A DNA stretch of 64,000 bases from JBCCXL01 sp039191605 (GCA_039191605.1 JBCCXL010000006.1:124001-188000); one strand, 5' to 3'; counted from the first letter of the stretch, positions 26,814 to 35,131 are shown. Numbers and translations are program-made. Notes: generated from the sequence alone by a model not told the origin.

Positions 26814-27586
26814 CTAGGGCCTGTTAACGCTAATCAAAATATCAGCGATTAGGGCGAAATTGATGAAAGCCAGGTACATCACATCAAGCTTCTCGAATCG
26901 GGAGAAGACCCGTCGAAACCCCTTGAGCCGGCGAATCAAGCGCTCCACTTCGTTGCGGCGCTTATACATCTCCCGATCGTACTCCCAAGGGTCCAGTCGA
27001 CTCTTCTTCGGTGGCACGACCGGGGTTAAGCCCAGATCCAGTGCCAGTTGCCGAGTCTCGTTCCCTTCGTACGCTCGATCCATGATCAAACTCCAAGGAC
27101 CGAGCAATGGCCCTGATGCCTTCAGCAGCTTGCGTCCCTCCGGAGCATCGTGAGCATTCCCAGGAGACAAGGCAAACGTCACGGCCGTGCGGTCATCTGC
27201 GGCAACCAAATGAACTTTGGTGGTCCAGCCTCCGCGGGATTTTCCGATGGATTGAGGACCGTTTTTTTTAAAGCCCCAGTACCGTCCGGATGAACCCTCA
27301 CGCTCGTACTGTCGAGGGAGACGGCTTCGACCTTGATTCGAATGATCTGCTCCTGTTGAAGTCGTGCAAACACCCTCTCCAGGACTCCTCCCTTCGCCCA
27401 GCGATTCATTCGAGTGTAGACCGTGTGCCAATTTCCAAAGCGCGGAGGAAGGCGACGCCATTTGCAACCATTCTCAGCTACATAGAGGATCGCATTAAGA
27501 ACCTGGAGGTTCGAAAGCTTGACGTTACCTCTCTGGACCGGCAAGCAATCAGCGATCCGGTCGAACTGGGATTGTGTGAGTTCCAT
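26814..27586 (-). CDS. IS5-family DDE transposase, orfA/orfB with -1 frameshift
   Basis: OrfA starts at the ATG at 27586 (MELTQSQFDRIADCLP) and alone would stop at 27179. OrfB continues from the other frame to a TAG at 26814-26816. The frames meet at eight consecutive A residues on the coding strand (27262-27269); decoding AAA AAA and slipping back one base joins LKK to NGPQSIGKSRGG, the sequence expected in intact relatives. The DDE residues are present: D in SLDSTSVRVH, D in IMDRAYEGNE, E in RRNEVERLIRRLK. The element could therefore be active if programmed -1 frameshifting works. The TAG stop uses bases of the flanking target site, not of the element. Confidence 0.88.
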
Positions 27587-27629
27587 GGCTCAATTCTACA
27601 GGAATTGACGCCATAAGTGTTAACAGGCC
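26818..27629 (-). mobile_element. IS5-family (IS427-type) insertion sequence
   Basis: 812-bp element bounded by imperfect inverted repeats (left GGCCTGTTAACGCT from 26818; right end AGTGTTAACAGGCC to 27629). CTAG flanks both ends (26814-26817 and 27630-27633), consistent with a 4-bp target duplication; a TA duplication with slightly longer repeats reads equally well. It carries a DDE transposase in two frames joined at an A8 run. It inserted between the RHS-linked lipoprotein and the first cassette pseudogene, removing that gene's 5' end. Confidence 0.85.
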
Positions 27630-27641
27630 CTAGTAGGGCCG

Positions 27642-28044
27642 TCTACGAGGCTAGCAATCACCCTGCTCGTTTTTGGGGGTACTCGCATTTGCTTCTCGAG
27701 TGGAAGCTGATGAGGCTCAGGCGCCCGGCTGCACCCCTTCATTCATCGAAGTTTCACCTTTGGAGCCTATTCGAGCGGAGGTCGGCTCATGGGAGATCCT
27801 CTTCAAGGTTGCCTTGATCGGCTGCTCGGAAGATTTGAGAGCTGTGACCCAGAAGGAGATAGAGTCACTCAAGAGAGAATTTATAAGCCCAGAAGAATGG
27901 TCTAACCTAGTGCTCGTCACTGAAGAGACTTTGCAGGAGCTTAGAAAGAGAGCTCTTCAAGTGACGAATCGAATTCTAGGTCGCCAAGTCGCGACAGACA
28001 TCCTCTTTCACGACATTGAAATTCTGGATCATAACTCTCAGTGA
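27642..28044 (+). pseudogene. Broken exported protein, paralogue of 31271-31699
   Basis: The sequence from PGCTPSFIEVSP to HDIEILDHNSQ is nearly identical to the intact paralogue. The 5' end is lost at the IS boundary, and a G run at 27675-27679 has one extra base compared with the intact copy (GGGGG against GGAG), so the signal peptide is out of frame with the mature part. A TTG at 27673 could still start a 123-residue product, but it would lack the signal peptide. Most likely not functional. Confidence 0.8.
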
Positions 28045-28116
28045 GACTCAGCTTCAGAACTTAACCTAAGGCTACTCCTGAAGACAAACACTATCTACAG
28101 TTTGGCATCGAAGAGA

Positions 28117-28297
28117 GTACAAACTTCCACGAGACCCACAGTCATCGCTGTGGCCCTCGGTCTATTCGGCGCTACTTGCTGCGCCTCCATCGAATGGCCC
28201 CGCTGAGCCAATGAATTCGTTGAGGATTTGTCCTGCAATATGCCACTTAGTACGTTTGAGGAGCTCAGCGGGCAAGAGCTTGCCCCAGACTCCGCAA
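28117..28297 (+). pseudogene. Broken PEGA-type exported protein, paralogue of 31772-32353
   Basis: Matches the first 60 or so codons of the intact gene at 31772. Three lesions are visible: the GTG start is GTA (28117), a Trp codon has become TGA at 28204-28206, and homology ends near 28297, so the whole C-terminal PEGA part is missing. The leader TVIAVALGLFGAT is still readable. Confidence 0.8.
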
Positions 28298-28333
28298 GCT
28301 AAGAAGTACCCTGGCGCAAAACTTTACTAAAAC

Positions 28334-28717
28334 ATGAAAAATGCACTTCCACAGGCGATCCTGATCGTGACCCTAGCCATCTGCGGCTGCCACATAGATA
28401 GCGAGCCTGGTGTAGAAAACGCTAAGAAAGAGCCCGCTCGCAGAGGAGCATCTCTACTTCGAGATGCCATTGGCTTAGACCAACTTGACAAAGCCGTCAC
28501 TGAGCTTCGAGCAGCCTCCGGGAACAATGCCTCAATCGCCCTAAAGCTAATCATCTCAACAGACGACACAGTTAGGAGTTGCGAAGGCCACCAGCCCCAC
28601 GAGCTCACAGATCTAGAAGAAGCAAAACTCTGCAAAGCAGCGAAGAGCATCAGATTCAAAGCACGGCCCGAGGAGATTGAATACAACCTGAACATTGGGC
28701 TATCTCAGCTCCATTGA
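28334..28717 (+). CDS. Small lipoprotein, unknown function
   Basis: 127 residues with a type II signal peptide (MKNALPQAILIVTLAICGC, Cys at 19). The mature part is charged and mainly helical in appearance (RRGASLLRDAIGLDQLDKAV, then LTDLEEAKLCKAAKSIRFK), with two further Cys. I do not recognise a family. It lies between a pseudogene remnant and a broken lipoprotein in a region full of small exported proteins, with lower GC than the NRPS and DGR regions. Confidence 0.65.
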   Translation: MKNALPQAILIVTLAICGCHIDSEPGVENAKKEPARRGASLLRDAIGLDQLDKAVTELRAASGNNASIALKLIISTDDTVRSCEGHQPHELTDLEEAKLCKAAKSIRFKARPEEIEYNLNIGLSQLH

Positions 28718-28832
28718 CAACGGCACCACCAGTAAAAGGTGATTAACAGAAGCCTACGAGCCCACTGATGAAGGCGTATAGATTCTTGACCTAAATCACC
28801 CTTCAGAGTTACCGCCTATCCTCCGCGCCCCC

Positions 28833-29165
28833 ATGCCCAAACGCATATCACTTGGTACCTTACTGGCACTCCTCATCTTTGCGACTGCAGGCATTAGCTG
28901 CAATCTACTTTTCCCTGAGTAGCAGGATCCCGCATTCACAGTCGAGAATGGATGGACAAAGGATCAGGTGATCCAGCACTTGGGTGAACCACAGAGCGTC
29001 AGAAGCATGAGTGCTCAGGATTCGCCTGAGGACGAACAATGCAGAATCACGGCTACGACTGTTCTCACTTTCAGCAGAGACAATGACCTTGATTTCGACT
29101 TTTTTCTGAGCCCGGATGGAGAAGTCCTCTGTAGAAAAATCCGCTTCAAGATGAAGAGCCATTAA
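28833..29165 (+). pseudogene. BamE-like lipoprotein interrupted by an amber codon
   Basis: From the ATG at 28833 the frame gives a lipoprotein leader (ISLGTLLALLIFATAGISC), then TAG at 28920-28922 (codon 30), then the same frame continues to 29165. The downstream part reads TVENGWTKDQVIQHLGEPQSV and a short C-terminal region, the pattern of SmpA/OmlA (BamE-like) domains. Leader and body fit together across one stop, so this is probably a recent nonsense mutation. Suppression or internal initiation is the less likely alternative. Confidence 0.6.
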
Positions 29166-29366
29166 CAAAGCCTGCCTGCCGTCTCTAAGAAACAAACTCA
29201 AACTATCCGACAGCATAAGAGAGATGTCGACCTTCGTATCAATACTGGCGTTCACATCATCCGAGCCAAAGGCTTCCTCAGCGGCTCAACATGTGGCCTT
29301 AAGTCGAGTTCGCCACCCGAACTTATTGATAAAAGAGGAGTATCAAAAGACAGAGTGTCTATCACG

Positions 29367-29915
29367 ATGAGGTACCTCTTCTTGGCTCTCATAGCCTTGA
29401 CTCAGATTGCCTGCACCTCCGCTCGAACGGCAACTCCTAGCGGCGAGCCTCTATCTCTGTACGTCACCGTAGAACCCTACTCGGGACCATCCTGGGGCAC
29501 ACCAATCATCGAGATCAGAGCAGTCAACGAGGGAATCAACCCCGTCGGCTTCACGAAGACCTTTGGCTTCAAAGAGATTTACCTTTATCTCGAGATCAAC
29601 CGCCTAGACAGTAGCCAAGAAGTTGAGTATCCAGTTGAGGCAACAGCTGAGCTATTCTCAGCTCCAGAGTACCGGTGCATCGACCCTGGAGAGAACGTCA
29701 GTCTTTCCGTTGACCTTGGTCACTGGACTTATATCGTGGGCGGCGACGACACTGACAACGAAGAAGACGCGCCATACTTCGGCTACTGGCTTGGGCCTGG
29801 GAAGTACCAAGTTCGAGCTGTCTATGATGCACCGGGTACTACCCAGCGACTCTCGTGCCCAACGGCCAATCATCAGGTTGTGAGTGAATGGGTTAACTTT
29901 GAGATTCCAGATTAG
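29367..29915 (+). CDS. Lipoprotein, unknown function
   Basis: 182 residues from the ATG at 29367; a GTG four codons upstream is possible, but the ATG gives a cleaner signal peptide (MRYLFLALIALTQIAC, lipobox Cys at 16). The mature part is beta-rich and may be an Ig-like or DUF-type fold (LYVTVEPYSG, IIEIRAVNEGINPVG, YRCIDPGENVSLSVDLG, LGPGKYQVRAVY), typical of accessory outer-membrane lipoproteins. No family assignment. It is probably expressed separately, since about 200 bases without a gene lie upstream. Confidence 0.7.
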   Translation: MRYLFLALIALTQIACTSARTATPSGEPLSLYVTVEPYSGPSWGTPIIEIRAVNEGINPVGFTKTFGFKEIYLYLEINRLDSSQEVEYPVEATAELFSAPEYRCIDPGENVSLSVDLGHWTYIVGGDDTDNEEDAPYFGYWLGPGKYQVRAVYDAPGTTQRLSCPTANHQVVSEWVNFEIPD

Positions 29916-30098
29916 GTTCTCGGTCATGGCCCTTAGGCCTTAGCGAGCTCCGATAAACAACTAAAGCTTTAGACTTCGACGGTCGCAACTCTTACCTGAA
30001 CCCAGAAACGAACCACTTAACCGCCCCAGTTCTCTAGAGAGTTCATGCCAACCCAGCAGCCATCAATGGTCGAAAACCGATTGTCTACTCTCGGTCCA

Positions 30099-30629
30099 AT
30101 GAGACTCTGCTTACTATGCTTGGCCCTAGGGCTGTCCCTCAGCGCTAACCTTTCAGCAGGAAAGGACTCCGGGTGCAATCTCTCAACCCAAGAGATCCTC
30201 TGGGATAGCCTTCTGCTGTCATTCGAAAAACGAGACGACGGTGGCCTCTACATCACTCGATCCACTGCGAATGAAAATACTGCACCTAGAGCACAGGCCC
30301 TCGCAGCAGTACTGCTTGAAGAGTGGGACATACCGCCTGGCGATCAAGATCTTCAGTCTCCGAGACTAGTCGTATCAGAACAACCCGACTACTCCAACGT
30401 CGACACAACCGCTACAGAGAAGCCCCAGTCTTCAATTATCGTGATTAGCGCTAGTGTCGACAAACGGGGACATGTGGTGACGCCAGAGGTCAGAGTGAGT
30501 AGTGGCCTTACCGAAATCGACGAGCGTTGTTTAGCTGCCGTTCGACAATGGCTGTATCGCCCAGCCTTATCAGTAGACGGCTATAGGGCCTCGAAGGCTG
30601 GAGCGATTTGCCATTTGAACCTAGAGTGA
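30099..30629 (+). CDS. Exported protein with TonB C-terminal-like domain
   Basis: 176 residues from the ATG at 30099, chosen because a signal peptide follows directly (MRLCLLCLALGLSLSANLSA); an in-frame ATG at 30045 would put 18 polar residues before it. The C-terminal 60 residues (ISASVDKRGHVVTPEVRVSSG then DERCLAAVRQWLYRPALSVDGY) match the TonB C-terminal consensus found in energy transducers and in many stand-alone periplasmic proteins. With a cleavable signal and no transmembrane anchor, it is more likely one of the latter. Partner unknown. Confidence 0.7.
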   Translation: MRLCLLCLALGLSLSANLSAGKDSGCNLSTQEILWDSLLLSFEKRDDGGLYITRSTANENTAPRAQALAAVLLEEWDIPPGDQDLQSPRLVVSEQPDYSNVDTTATEKPQSSIIVISASVDKRGHVVTPEVRVSSGLTEIDERCLAAVRQWLYRPALSVDGYRASKAGAICHLNLE

Positions 30630-30870
30630 AGGCAGGTCAAGCGGACAACTTAAATCCGCTGATTACTCAAGAGGCTTCCGCTTACACCAACAATCGGTTC
30701 ACCTCTTTCATCATTCCCGCAGCCGCATTTCGCCTCAATTTCAACGCCCGAGCGCCTGAAACCTAGACCATCCCAATACGAGTGACCCACATCCCTTACG
30801 CCCCCCTTCTACTACCTTGGGCACTCGAGACCACTGGTTTATCGGAAGACTTGTGCCCTCAAGCCTGACA

Positions 30871-31281
30871 ATGCACTCCCTACCAAACATCACTCTCGCA
30901 TGCCTCACCCTACTGTTTATAGCTGGCTGCTCCGACTACACTATTCCAGTTGGGAATGAATGTTCCCTTGTCCGGCTAGCAAGTGGCGGCACTTTCGTCC
31001 TAGCAGATCGAGAGGGTTTCCTGCTGGCCGGCCCTAGCGTTGATCGCTACTCCAAGATAGGTGTATTAGTCGTAGGGCGGGTAACGGAAGAACCTACATT
31101 CCCTCAGCCCGGGAAAAATCTTGGCTACTTTATCTTCAATACGGAGACAGGGATTGGAAACTGGGGGCTTAGTGAAAATCAATGGATCTCTGCCCTGGAA
31201 CAGCAGGGTATGAATGAAACTCCACAGCTGTATCGACCTAACCGTTTCCACCAACTCAGTGGACCACCGGGTGATCACTAA
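30871..31281 (+). CDS. Small lipoprotein, unknown function
   Basis: 136 residues from the ATG at 30871 (MHSLPNITLACLTLLFIAGC, lipobox Cys at 20); the longer frame from 30817 puts a polar stretch before the signal and was not chosen. The mature part (ECSLVRLASGGTFVLADREG, YSKIGVLVVGRV, LGYFIFNTETG) looks beta-rich. No recognised family. Its last 11 bases overlap the proposed start of the next gene, so the two are probably cotranscribed. Confidence 0.65.
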   Translation: MHSLPNITLACLTLLFIAGCSDYTIPVGNECSLVRLASGGTFVLADREGFLLAGPSVDRYSKIGVLVVGRVTEEPTFPQPGKNLGYFIFNTETGIGNWGLSENQWISALEQQGMNETPQLYRPNRFHQLSGPPGDH

Positions 31282-31699
31282 TAAATTAGCAAGTCCGCCT
31301 ACAAGGCTAGCAATCACCCTGCTCGTTTTTGGAGTACTCGCATTTGCTTCTCAAGTGGAAGCTAATGAGACTCAGGCACCCGGTTGTACCCCTTCATTCA
31401 TCGAAATCTCACCTTCGGAGCCTATTCGAGCGGAGGTTGGCTCATGGGAGATCCTCTTTAAGGTCGCCTTGATCGGTTGCTTGGAAGATTTGAGAGCTGT
31501 GACCCAGGAGGAGATAGAGTCACTCAAGAGAGAGTTTATAAGCCCAGAAGAGTGTTCTAACCTACTGCTCGTCACTGAAGAGACTTTGCGGGAGCTTAGA
31601 AAGAGAGCTCTTCAAACGACGAATCGAAATCTAGGCCGCCAAATCGCGACAGACATCCTCTTTCACGACATTGCAATTCTGGACCACAACTCTCAGTAA
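31271..31699 (+). CDS. Exported protein, intact member of duplicated pair
   Basis: 142 residues from a GTG at 31271. This start gives a signal peptide (LAITLLVFGVLAFASQVEA, likely type I cleavage before NETQ), whereas the ATG at 31214 adds 19 residues that overlap the upstream gene. The mature domain has two Cys (PGCTPSF and VALIGC) and a charged helical half (DLRAVTQEEIESLKREF, ETLRELRKRAL). Its near-identical paralogue at 27642-28044 is broken. Function unknown; the conserved pairing with the next gene suggests the two work together. Confidence 0.65.
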   Translation: MITNKLASPPTRLAITLLVFGVLAFASQVEANETQAPGCTPSFIEISPSEPIRAEVGSWEILFKVALIGCLEDLRAVTQEEIESLKREFISPEECSNLLLVTEETLRELRKRALQTTNRNLGRQIATDILFHDIAILDHNSQ

Positions 31700-31952
31700 A
31701 ATTAGCCCCCAAGGCCTCAATAAAGATTTCTTCTCACAATCGGCACTACCTGCAACTAGGTATCTAAGAAAGTGCAAGTTGCCACAAGATCCGCAGTCAT
31801 CGCAGTGGCCCTCGGCTTGTTCGGGGCTACCTACTGCGTCTCGGTCGAATGGCCTCACTGGGCCAATGAAGTCTTTGAGCTTTTGTCCTGCAACATGCCG
31901 CTCAATACGTTCGAGGAGAACAGCGGGCACGAGCTTGCCCCTAACTCCGCAA
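31298..31952 (+). repeat. Intact copy of the duplicated two-gene cassette (copy 2)
   Basis: Aligns over about 655 bases with 27642-28297. It spans the 3' part of one exported-protein gene, the 72-base spacer, and the 5' third of the next gene. The two copies are in direct orientation about 3.7 kb apart. Confidence 0.85.
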
Positions 31953-32353
31953 TGGCTGAGCTGGGTACGCACGTTATCCGCGGTGACAATGTCGATATCT
32001 GGCTTCGCTTTGAGAAGGGACAGCTCCAATCGTATTTGCTCACCAAACTACAGGGTTATAAAGGCGTGTACGTTTCACCCCGTACCAACCTCTGTACGGG
32101 CGACTTGACATTCCTGCTAAGGCTCTCGAGACCTCATGGACTAGAAGGCGCACGAGTGAGCGTTAACGGAACTGAAGTGACGGAGTTCCCCTGGGGCGCA
32201 CCGTACGAAGTCCCTGGCGGAAAGGTCGAGATTCGAGTTGAGCACGACGGCTACCAGCCGATTACCAGGCGTTTGGTACTCGACGCCAACGATGCAGGTG
32301 AGCAACGGCTGTCAATCACTAGCGAGGATTTGCGCCCAGCTCTATCCCTATGA
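31772..32353 (+). CDS. Exported PEGA-domain protein
   Basis: 193 residues from a GTG at 31772. The N-terminal hydrophobic leader (SAVIAVALGLFGATYC) could be a type I signal or end in a lipobox-like Cys. Residues 25-110 resemble the mature part of the lipoprotein at 26404-26808 (EVFELLSCNM, IWLRFEKGQLQSY, VYVSPRTNLCTG). The C-terminal 60 residues are a PEGA domain (ARVSVNGTEVTEFPWG, YEVPGGKVEIRVEHDGYQP), a surface or envelope beta module. A truncated paralogue lies at 28117. Function unknown; an envelope location is well supported. Confidence 0.75.
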   Translation: MQVATRSAVIAVALGLFGATYCVSVEWPHWANEVFELLSCNMPLNTFEENSGHELAPNSAMAELGTHVIRGDNVDIWLRFEKGQLQSYLLTKLQGYKGVYVSPRTNLCTGDLTFLLRLSRPHGLEGARVSVNGTEVTEFPWGAPYEVPGGKVEIRVEHDGYQPITRRLVLDANDAGEQRLSITSEDLRPALSL

Positions 32354-32401
32354 ACTCAACCAGAGGCTAAGGGCAAAGCGAAGCGAAGCGTAAATCAGTT
32401 C

Positions 32402-32821
32402 ATGAACCGCATTCTCTACTTCATTGCATCTCTTGTGCTGCATCTAGCCATTTGGCTAATCCCTCTTGGGATTCTCTATCTTTCTCAACTCGAAGCAATT
32501 GCCTTGGCAGCTTCTGCAGGACTCTTGCTCACAGCAGCGCTGGGTATCACCTGGGCGCGGTATCTCGACGGGCGTTATCTGGGCTCTTTTCTCGCCGGAT
32601 CAGCAGTATCGACAGTCCTGCTATTGGGCTTGCTCACGGTATTCGATTGGTCTCTAGGACTTCCCAGGCAAGAACCTTTGACGTTAGATGGCTTTAGGGA
32701 ATTTCTTCTGGGCTTGGAACCATCTGCCGCCATGCTGCTCTCCTACGCTGGTCCCATCCTCATCATCTTCGGGATCTCCTTTGGCGGTTACTGGGTCGGG
32801 TCAAGAAGATCCGAACGCTAA
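32402..32821 (+). CDS. Small integral membrane protein, four predicted TM segments
   Basis: 139 residues with hydrophobic segments at about 8-28, 34-52, 62-82 and 110-132, and a short C-terminal tail of basic and polar residues (GSRRSER). It has no lipobox or catalytic motif that I can see and no recognisable family. It lies 48 bases after the PEGA-domain gene on the same strand, so it may be its cotranscribed membrane partner. Confidence 0.65.
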   Translation: MNRILYFIASLVLHLAIWLIPLGILYLSQLEAIALAASAGLLLTAALGITWARYLDGRYLGSFLAGSAVSTVLLLGLLTVFDWSLGLPRQEPLTLDGFREFLLGLEPSAAMLLSYAGPILIIFGISFGGYWVGSRRSER

Positions 32822-32973
32822 ACATAATCCCGGAATCTAGAGACCGCTTCCGCAACCGATTCGGACAGCGACCCTTGAGAATTGACAGAGAGCTTACAAG
32901 CGCTTCGCTGGAACACTAGGTCCTGAAACAGCCCTCAACCTCTTAGCTCCCAAGCACTCTCAGATGTAATCTG

Positions 32974-33378
32974 ATGAATACGATTCTCGAAATCCTCCTG
33001 TTGACAGTGCTCCTGTCTCCGCTGCTTCTCTTTGACTCTTGGGTCAAGAGGCGCCGACGGAAGAGCCTTCCATCAATCAGCGATTCGGACTTTCTGGCCG
33101 AGTTCGACACAGCAGAAGACGAGCAGGAGATTCTTAAGGCCAGAGAACTCATCTCTAAGGAAATTTATTTCCCTAAGGATAAGCTTCATCCGAAACATGA
33201 CATCAGAGCGATTCAGACGAGGTACTCCCCTGTGACCTTGGGCGACCTGGGAATCTCTGATCTCTACGACGACCTCTACCTCGATGCCAAGAGCAAGGGT
33301 GTCGAACTGACGGAGTACCCGGAGACGGTGAAGGGCTATATCGAGATGTACCTTCGCTACTCGGATCGCTCTGATTAG
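32974..33378 (+). CDS. Single-pass membrane protein, unknown function
   Basis: 134 residues with one N-terminal TM segment (ILEILLLTVLLSPLLLFDSW) followed by a basic stop-transfer patch (VKRRRRK), so the C-terminal 110 residues should be cytoplasmic. That part is acidic and helical (DSDFLAEFDTAEDEQEILKARELI) and ends in a Tyr-rich stretch (YPETVKGYIEMYLRYSD). No family recognised. Confidence 0.6.
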   Translation: MNTILEILLLTVLLSPLLLFDSWVKRRRRKSLPSISDSDFLAEFDTAEDEQEILKARELISKEIYFPKDKLHPKHDIRAIQTRYSPVTLGDLGISDLYDDLYLDAKSKGVELTEYPETVKGYIEMYLRYSDRSD

Positions 33379-33679
33379 TCCACCGAGAGAAAGATTCAAG
33401 AGTCTCAGATTGGATTCTTGAAGTTTGTGCACCATGCCTTACTCTGGCACCGTAGAGGCAGAGTCCTGATCCTGGTTGAGTTTCTTGAGGAGTTATCCCT
33501 CCGAAATCAAGCCCTGCAGCGTCAGAATTCTCTCAACTCAGAAGCCACGCAACGCGACTTCCGCTGAGGCACAAAGCAGCGCCAGCTGCCATGCTCTAAC
33601 AAACCGTCGTCCCTCGGCGCCCCTCCCGCCCCAAGATTCGCCGGGATCTCACCGTCTCGACTCACGAGGATGCGTGCTC
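33379..33679. other. Intergenic region without a supported gene
   Basis: 301 bases. A 7-bp inverted repeat (TTCAAGA from 33395, TCTTGAA near 33415) shortly after the preceding stop could be a weak terminator, but there is no T run. A frame open through this interval is continuous with the TPR gene, but its predicted residues are low-complexity and unlike the family. I place the TPR start at 33680, where ACGAGGA lies nine bases upstream. Confidence 0.4.
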
Positions 33680-34861
33680 ATGTTGGTGGACAGCACCCAA
33701 ACGCAGCAGGAGCTGCTGCGGCAGATTCAGGAACAATGGACCGACGCCGAGAAGAAGGTGGATGCGCTGCTCCGTCTAACCCCGGAGAAGCAGTCCCGTC
33801 GGCTGCAGCTTTCTCATATTGGCCTGCGAACGCCGGTGATCGTGGAGGTGTTGCTGAAGCGGGCTCATGAGCAGGGCTTTCTGGATAGTGATGAGTCCTA
33901 CAGCCTCGCAAAAACCGCCTTCACCGTGGCGACTCGTATCAGCGGCTATGACGATCGGGTGGGTTGTCATCAGCTCACCTGGGATTACCAGGCTCTGGCC
34001 TCTGCCCAGATGGCCAACGCTTGCCGGATTGGCTGCTGGTGGGGTTCGGCTCACGAAAATATGGAGCGGGCGTTTCGGCTGCAGCTTCTGGGGACTGGGG
34101 CGCCGCGGGTGGTGGCTCAGCTTTGTTCGTTACGGGCTTCGCTCTACAAAGACAGTCGCTGGTATGAGGAGGCCTTGCTGGATCTGCGGACGGCGAGGGA
34201 GCTTTATGAGGGGATGGGGAGGGAGAGAAAGCAGGAGCTGGCTCATGTTTTGGTAAATATTGGAACGGTCCACTACCAGTGCGAACGATTTGACGATGCG
34301 ATGAAAGCCAATGAAGCCGCGATGGACCACATCGATGAGAGGCGACAGAAAACCCTCCTCGCTATCGCCAGCTGTAATCGCGCTCTCTTTCTCACCGAAC
34401 TAGGCGACCCAGCCACCGCGCTGCAGAGCTTTGCCTTAATCCCCACCTTTCAAGAGCTCGGCGTATCCACCGACTCCATCCTCTGTGCTTACCGAGATTG
34501 GGAGATCGGGCGTGCTCATCTCGCCCTTCAGCAGTTTGGAGAAGCGCGAGCGCAATTCGACCGCGCAATCCAGTGCTTTGAAGCAAAGCAGGATCCCTTC
34601 AACAAAGCCCTAGTCATGCTCGACCTTTCGAGGCTATACCGAGCAAAAGGCGAACACTCAGCAGACTTCTATCGGTGTGCCAGAGAAGCCCTGGCACTCC
34701 TCAAGAGCCAAAGTCTAGATACTGAGGCGAAAGAGACCACACAGCTGCTCAACGATGCGTTAGCCGAAGAAGTGCTCACCGCCAAGGCTATTGTGCGGGC
34801 CGTTCGGGACCTTAGAGCGCATCGTAACCACCAGCGCTTCCGCCCCCCGACTCTGTTCTGA
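33680..34861 (+). CDS. TPR-repeat protein
   Basis: 393 residues from the ATG at 33680. The N-terminal 60 residues are helical (QQELLRQIQEQWTDAEKKVDALLRL), followed by several TPR-like helical pairs: YSLAKTAFTVATRI, RWYEEALLDLRTARELYEGMG, AHVLVNIGTVHYQCERFDDAMKANEAAM, GDPATALQSFALI, QQFGEARAQFDRAIQCFEAK. No HTH, kinase or TM segment is visible, so it looks like a cytoplasmic scaffold or sensor. It is followed within about 110 bases by a 35-residue peptide gene and a GPxxDPxG repeat gene. TPR proteins next to short exported peptides recall peptide-sensing pairs, but that role is inference. Confidence 0.8.
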   Translation: MLVDSTQTQQELLRQIQEQWTDAEKKVDALLRLTPEKQSRRLQLSHIGLRTPVIVEVLLKRAHEQGFLDSDESYSLAKTAFTVATRISGYDDRVGCHQLTWDYQALASAQMANACRIGCWWGSAHENMERAFRLQLLGTGAPRVVAQLCSLRASLYKDSRWYEEALLDLRTARELYEGMGRERKQELAHVLVNIGTVHYQCERFDDAMKANEAAMDHIDERRQKTLLAIASCNRALFLTELGDPATALQSFALIPTFQELGVSTDSILCAYRDWEIGRAHLALQQFGEARAQFDRAIQCFEAKQDPFNKALVMLDLSRLYRAKGEHSADFYRCAREALALLKSQSLDTEAKETTQLLNDALAEEVLTAKAIVRAVRDLRAHRNHQRFRPPTLF

Positions 34862-34968
34862 GCCTTTGCCTTCTTGCCCTAGGCTCTAAATTCTTCGAAG
34901 CTGCACTCAAAGCTCGGGCCTACGGGGCATTCTGCCTCGTGGCTGCGCCGTGCTTTGAGGAGCACAAT

Positions 34969-35076
34969 ATGTTCTTTCCCCAGCCTTCGGCCCTGAGTGG
35001 CCTACTTAATGCCCTCCCGACACTCCTAACCCTTCTTCTAAAGGGCCCAGCCATCGATCCCAACGGCCACTTCTAA
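34969..35076 (+). CDS. 35-residue peptide with C-terminal GPAIDPNG motif
   Basis: A very short gene supported by a good ribosome site (GAGGAG six bases before the ATG at 34969) and a strong terminator just after its stop. Residues 9-26 are hydrophobic (LSGLLNALPTLLTLLLK) and could act as a signal or membrane segment, and the last nine residues read GPAIDPNGHF or a close variant. The same motif occurs ten times in the next gene, which also ends in a similar D-x-N-G-x-F tail. A processed peptide (signal, bacteriocin or RiPP-like) is plausible, but no modification enzyme is nearby. Confidence 0.65.
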   Translation: MFFPQPSALSGLLNALPTLLTLLLKGPAIDPNGHF

Positions 35077-35084
35077 CCCATCTT

Positions 35085-35131
35085 CCCAGCCCTGCGGTGA
35101 TGCCCTGGTTCCCGCAGGGCTGGGCCTTTTC
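35085..35131 (+). terminator. Intrinsic terminator
   Basis: A perfect 13-bp stem (35085-35097 pairs with 35112-35124; arm CCCAGCCCTGCGG), a 14-base loop and a T-rich tail (CCTTTTCTTTC). It starts nine bases after the 35-residue peptide gene and separates the TPR/peptide unit from the repeat gene. Confidence 0.85.

Larger units (their letters stand above)
27642..28297 (+). repeat. Decayed copy of a two-gene cassette (copy 1)
   Basis: About 656 bases align end to end with 31298-31952. The copy holds remnants of two adjacent exported-protein genes. It has a truncated 5' end next to the IS, a one-base insertion, a lost start codon and an in-frame stop, so both genes are broken here while copy 2 is intact. 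Confidence 0.85.
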
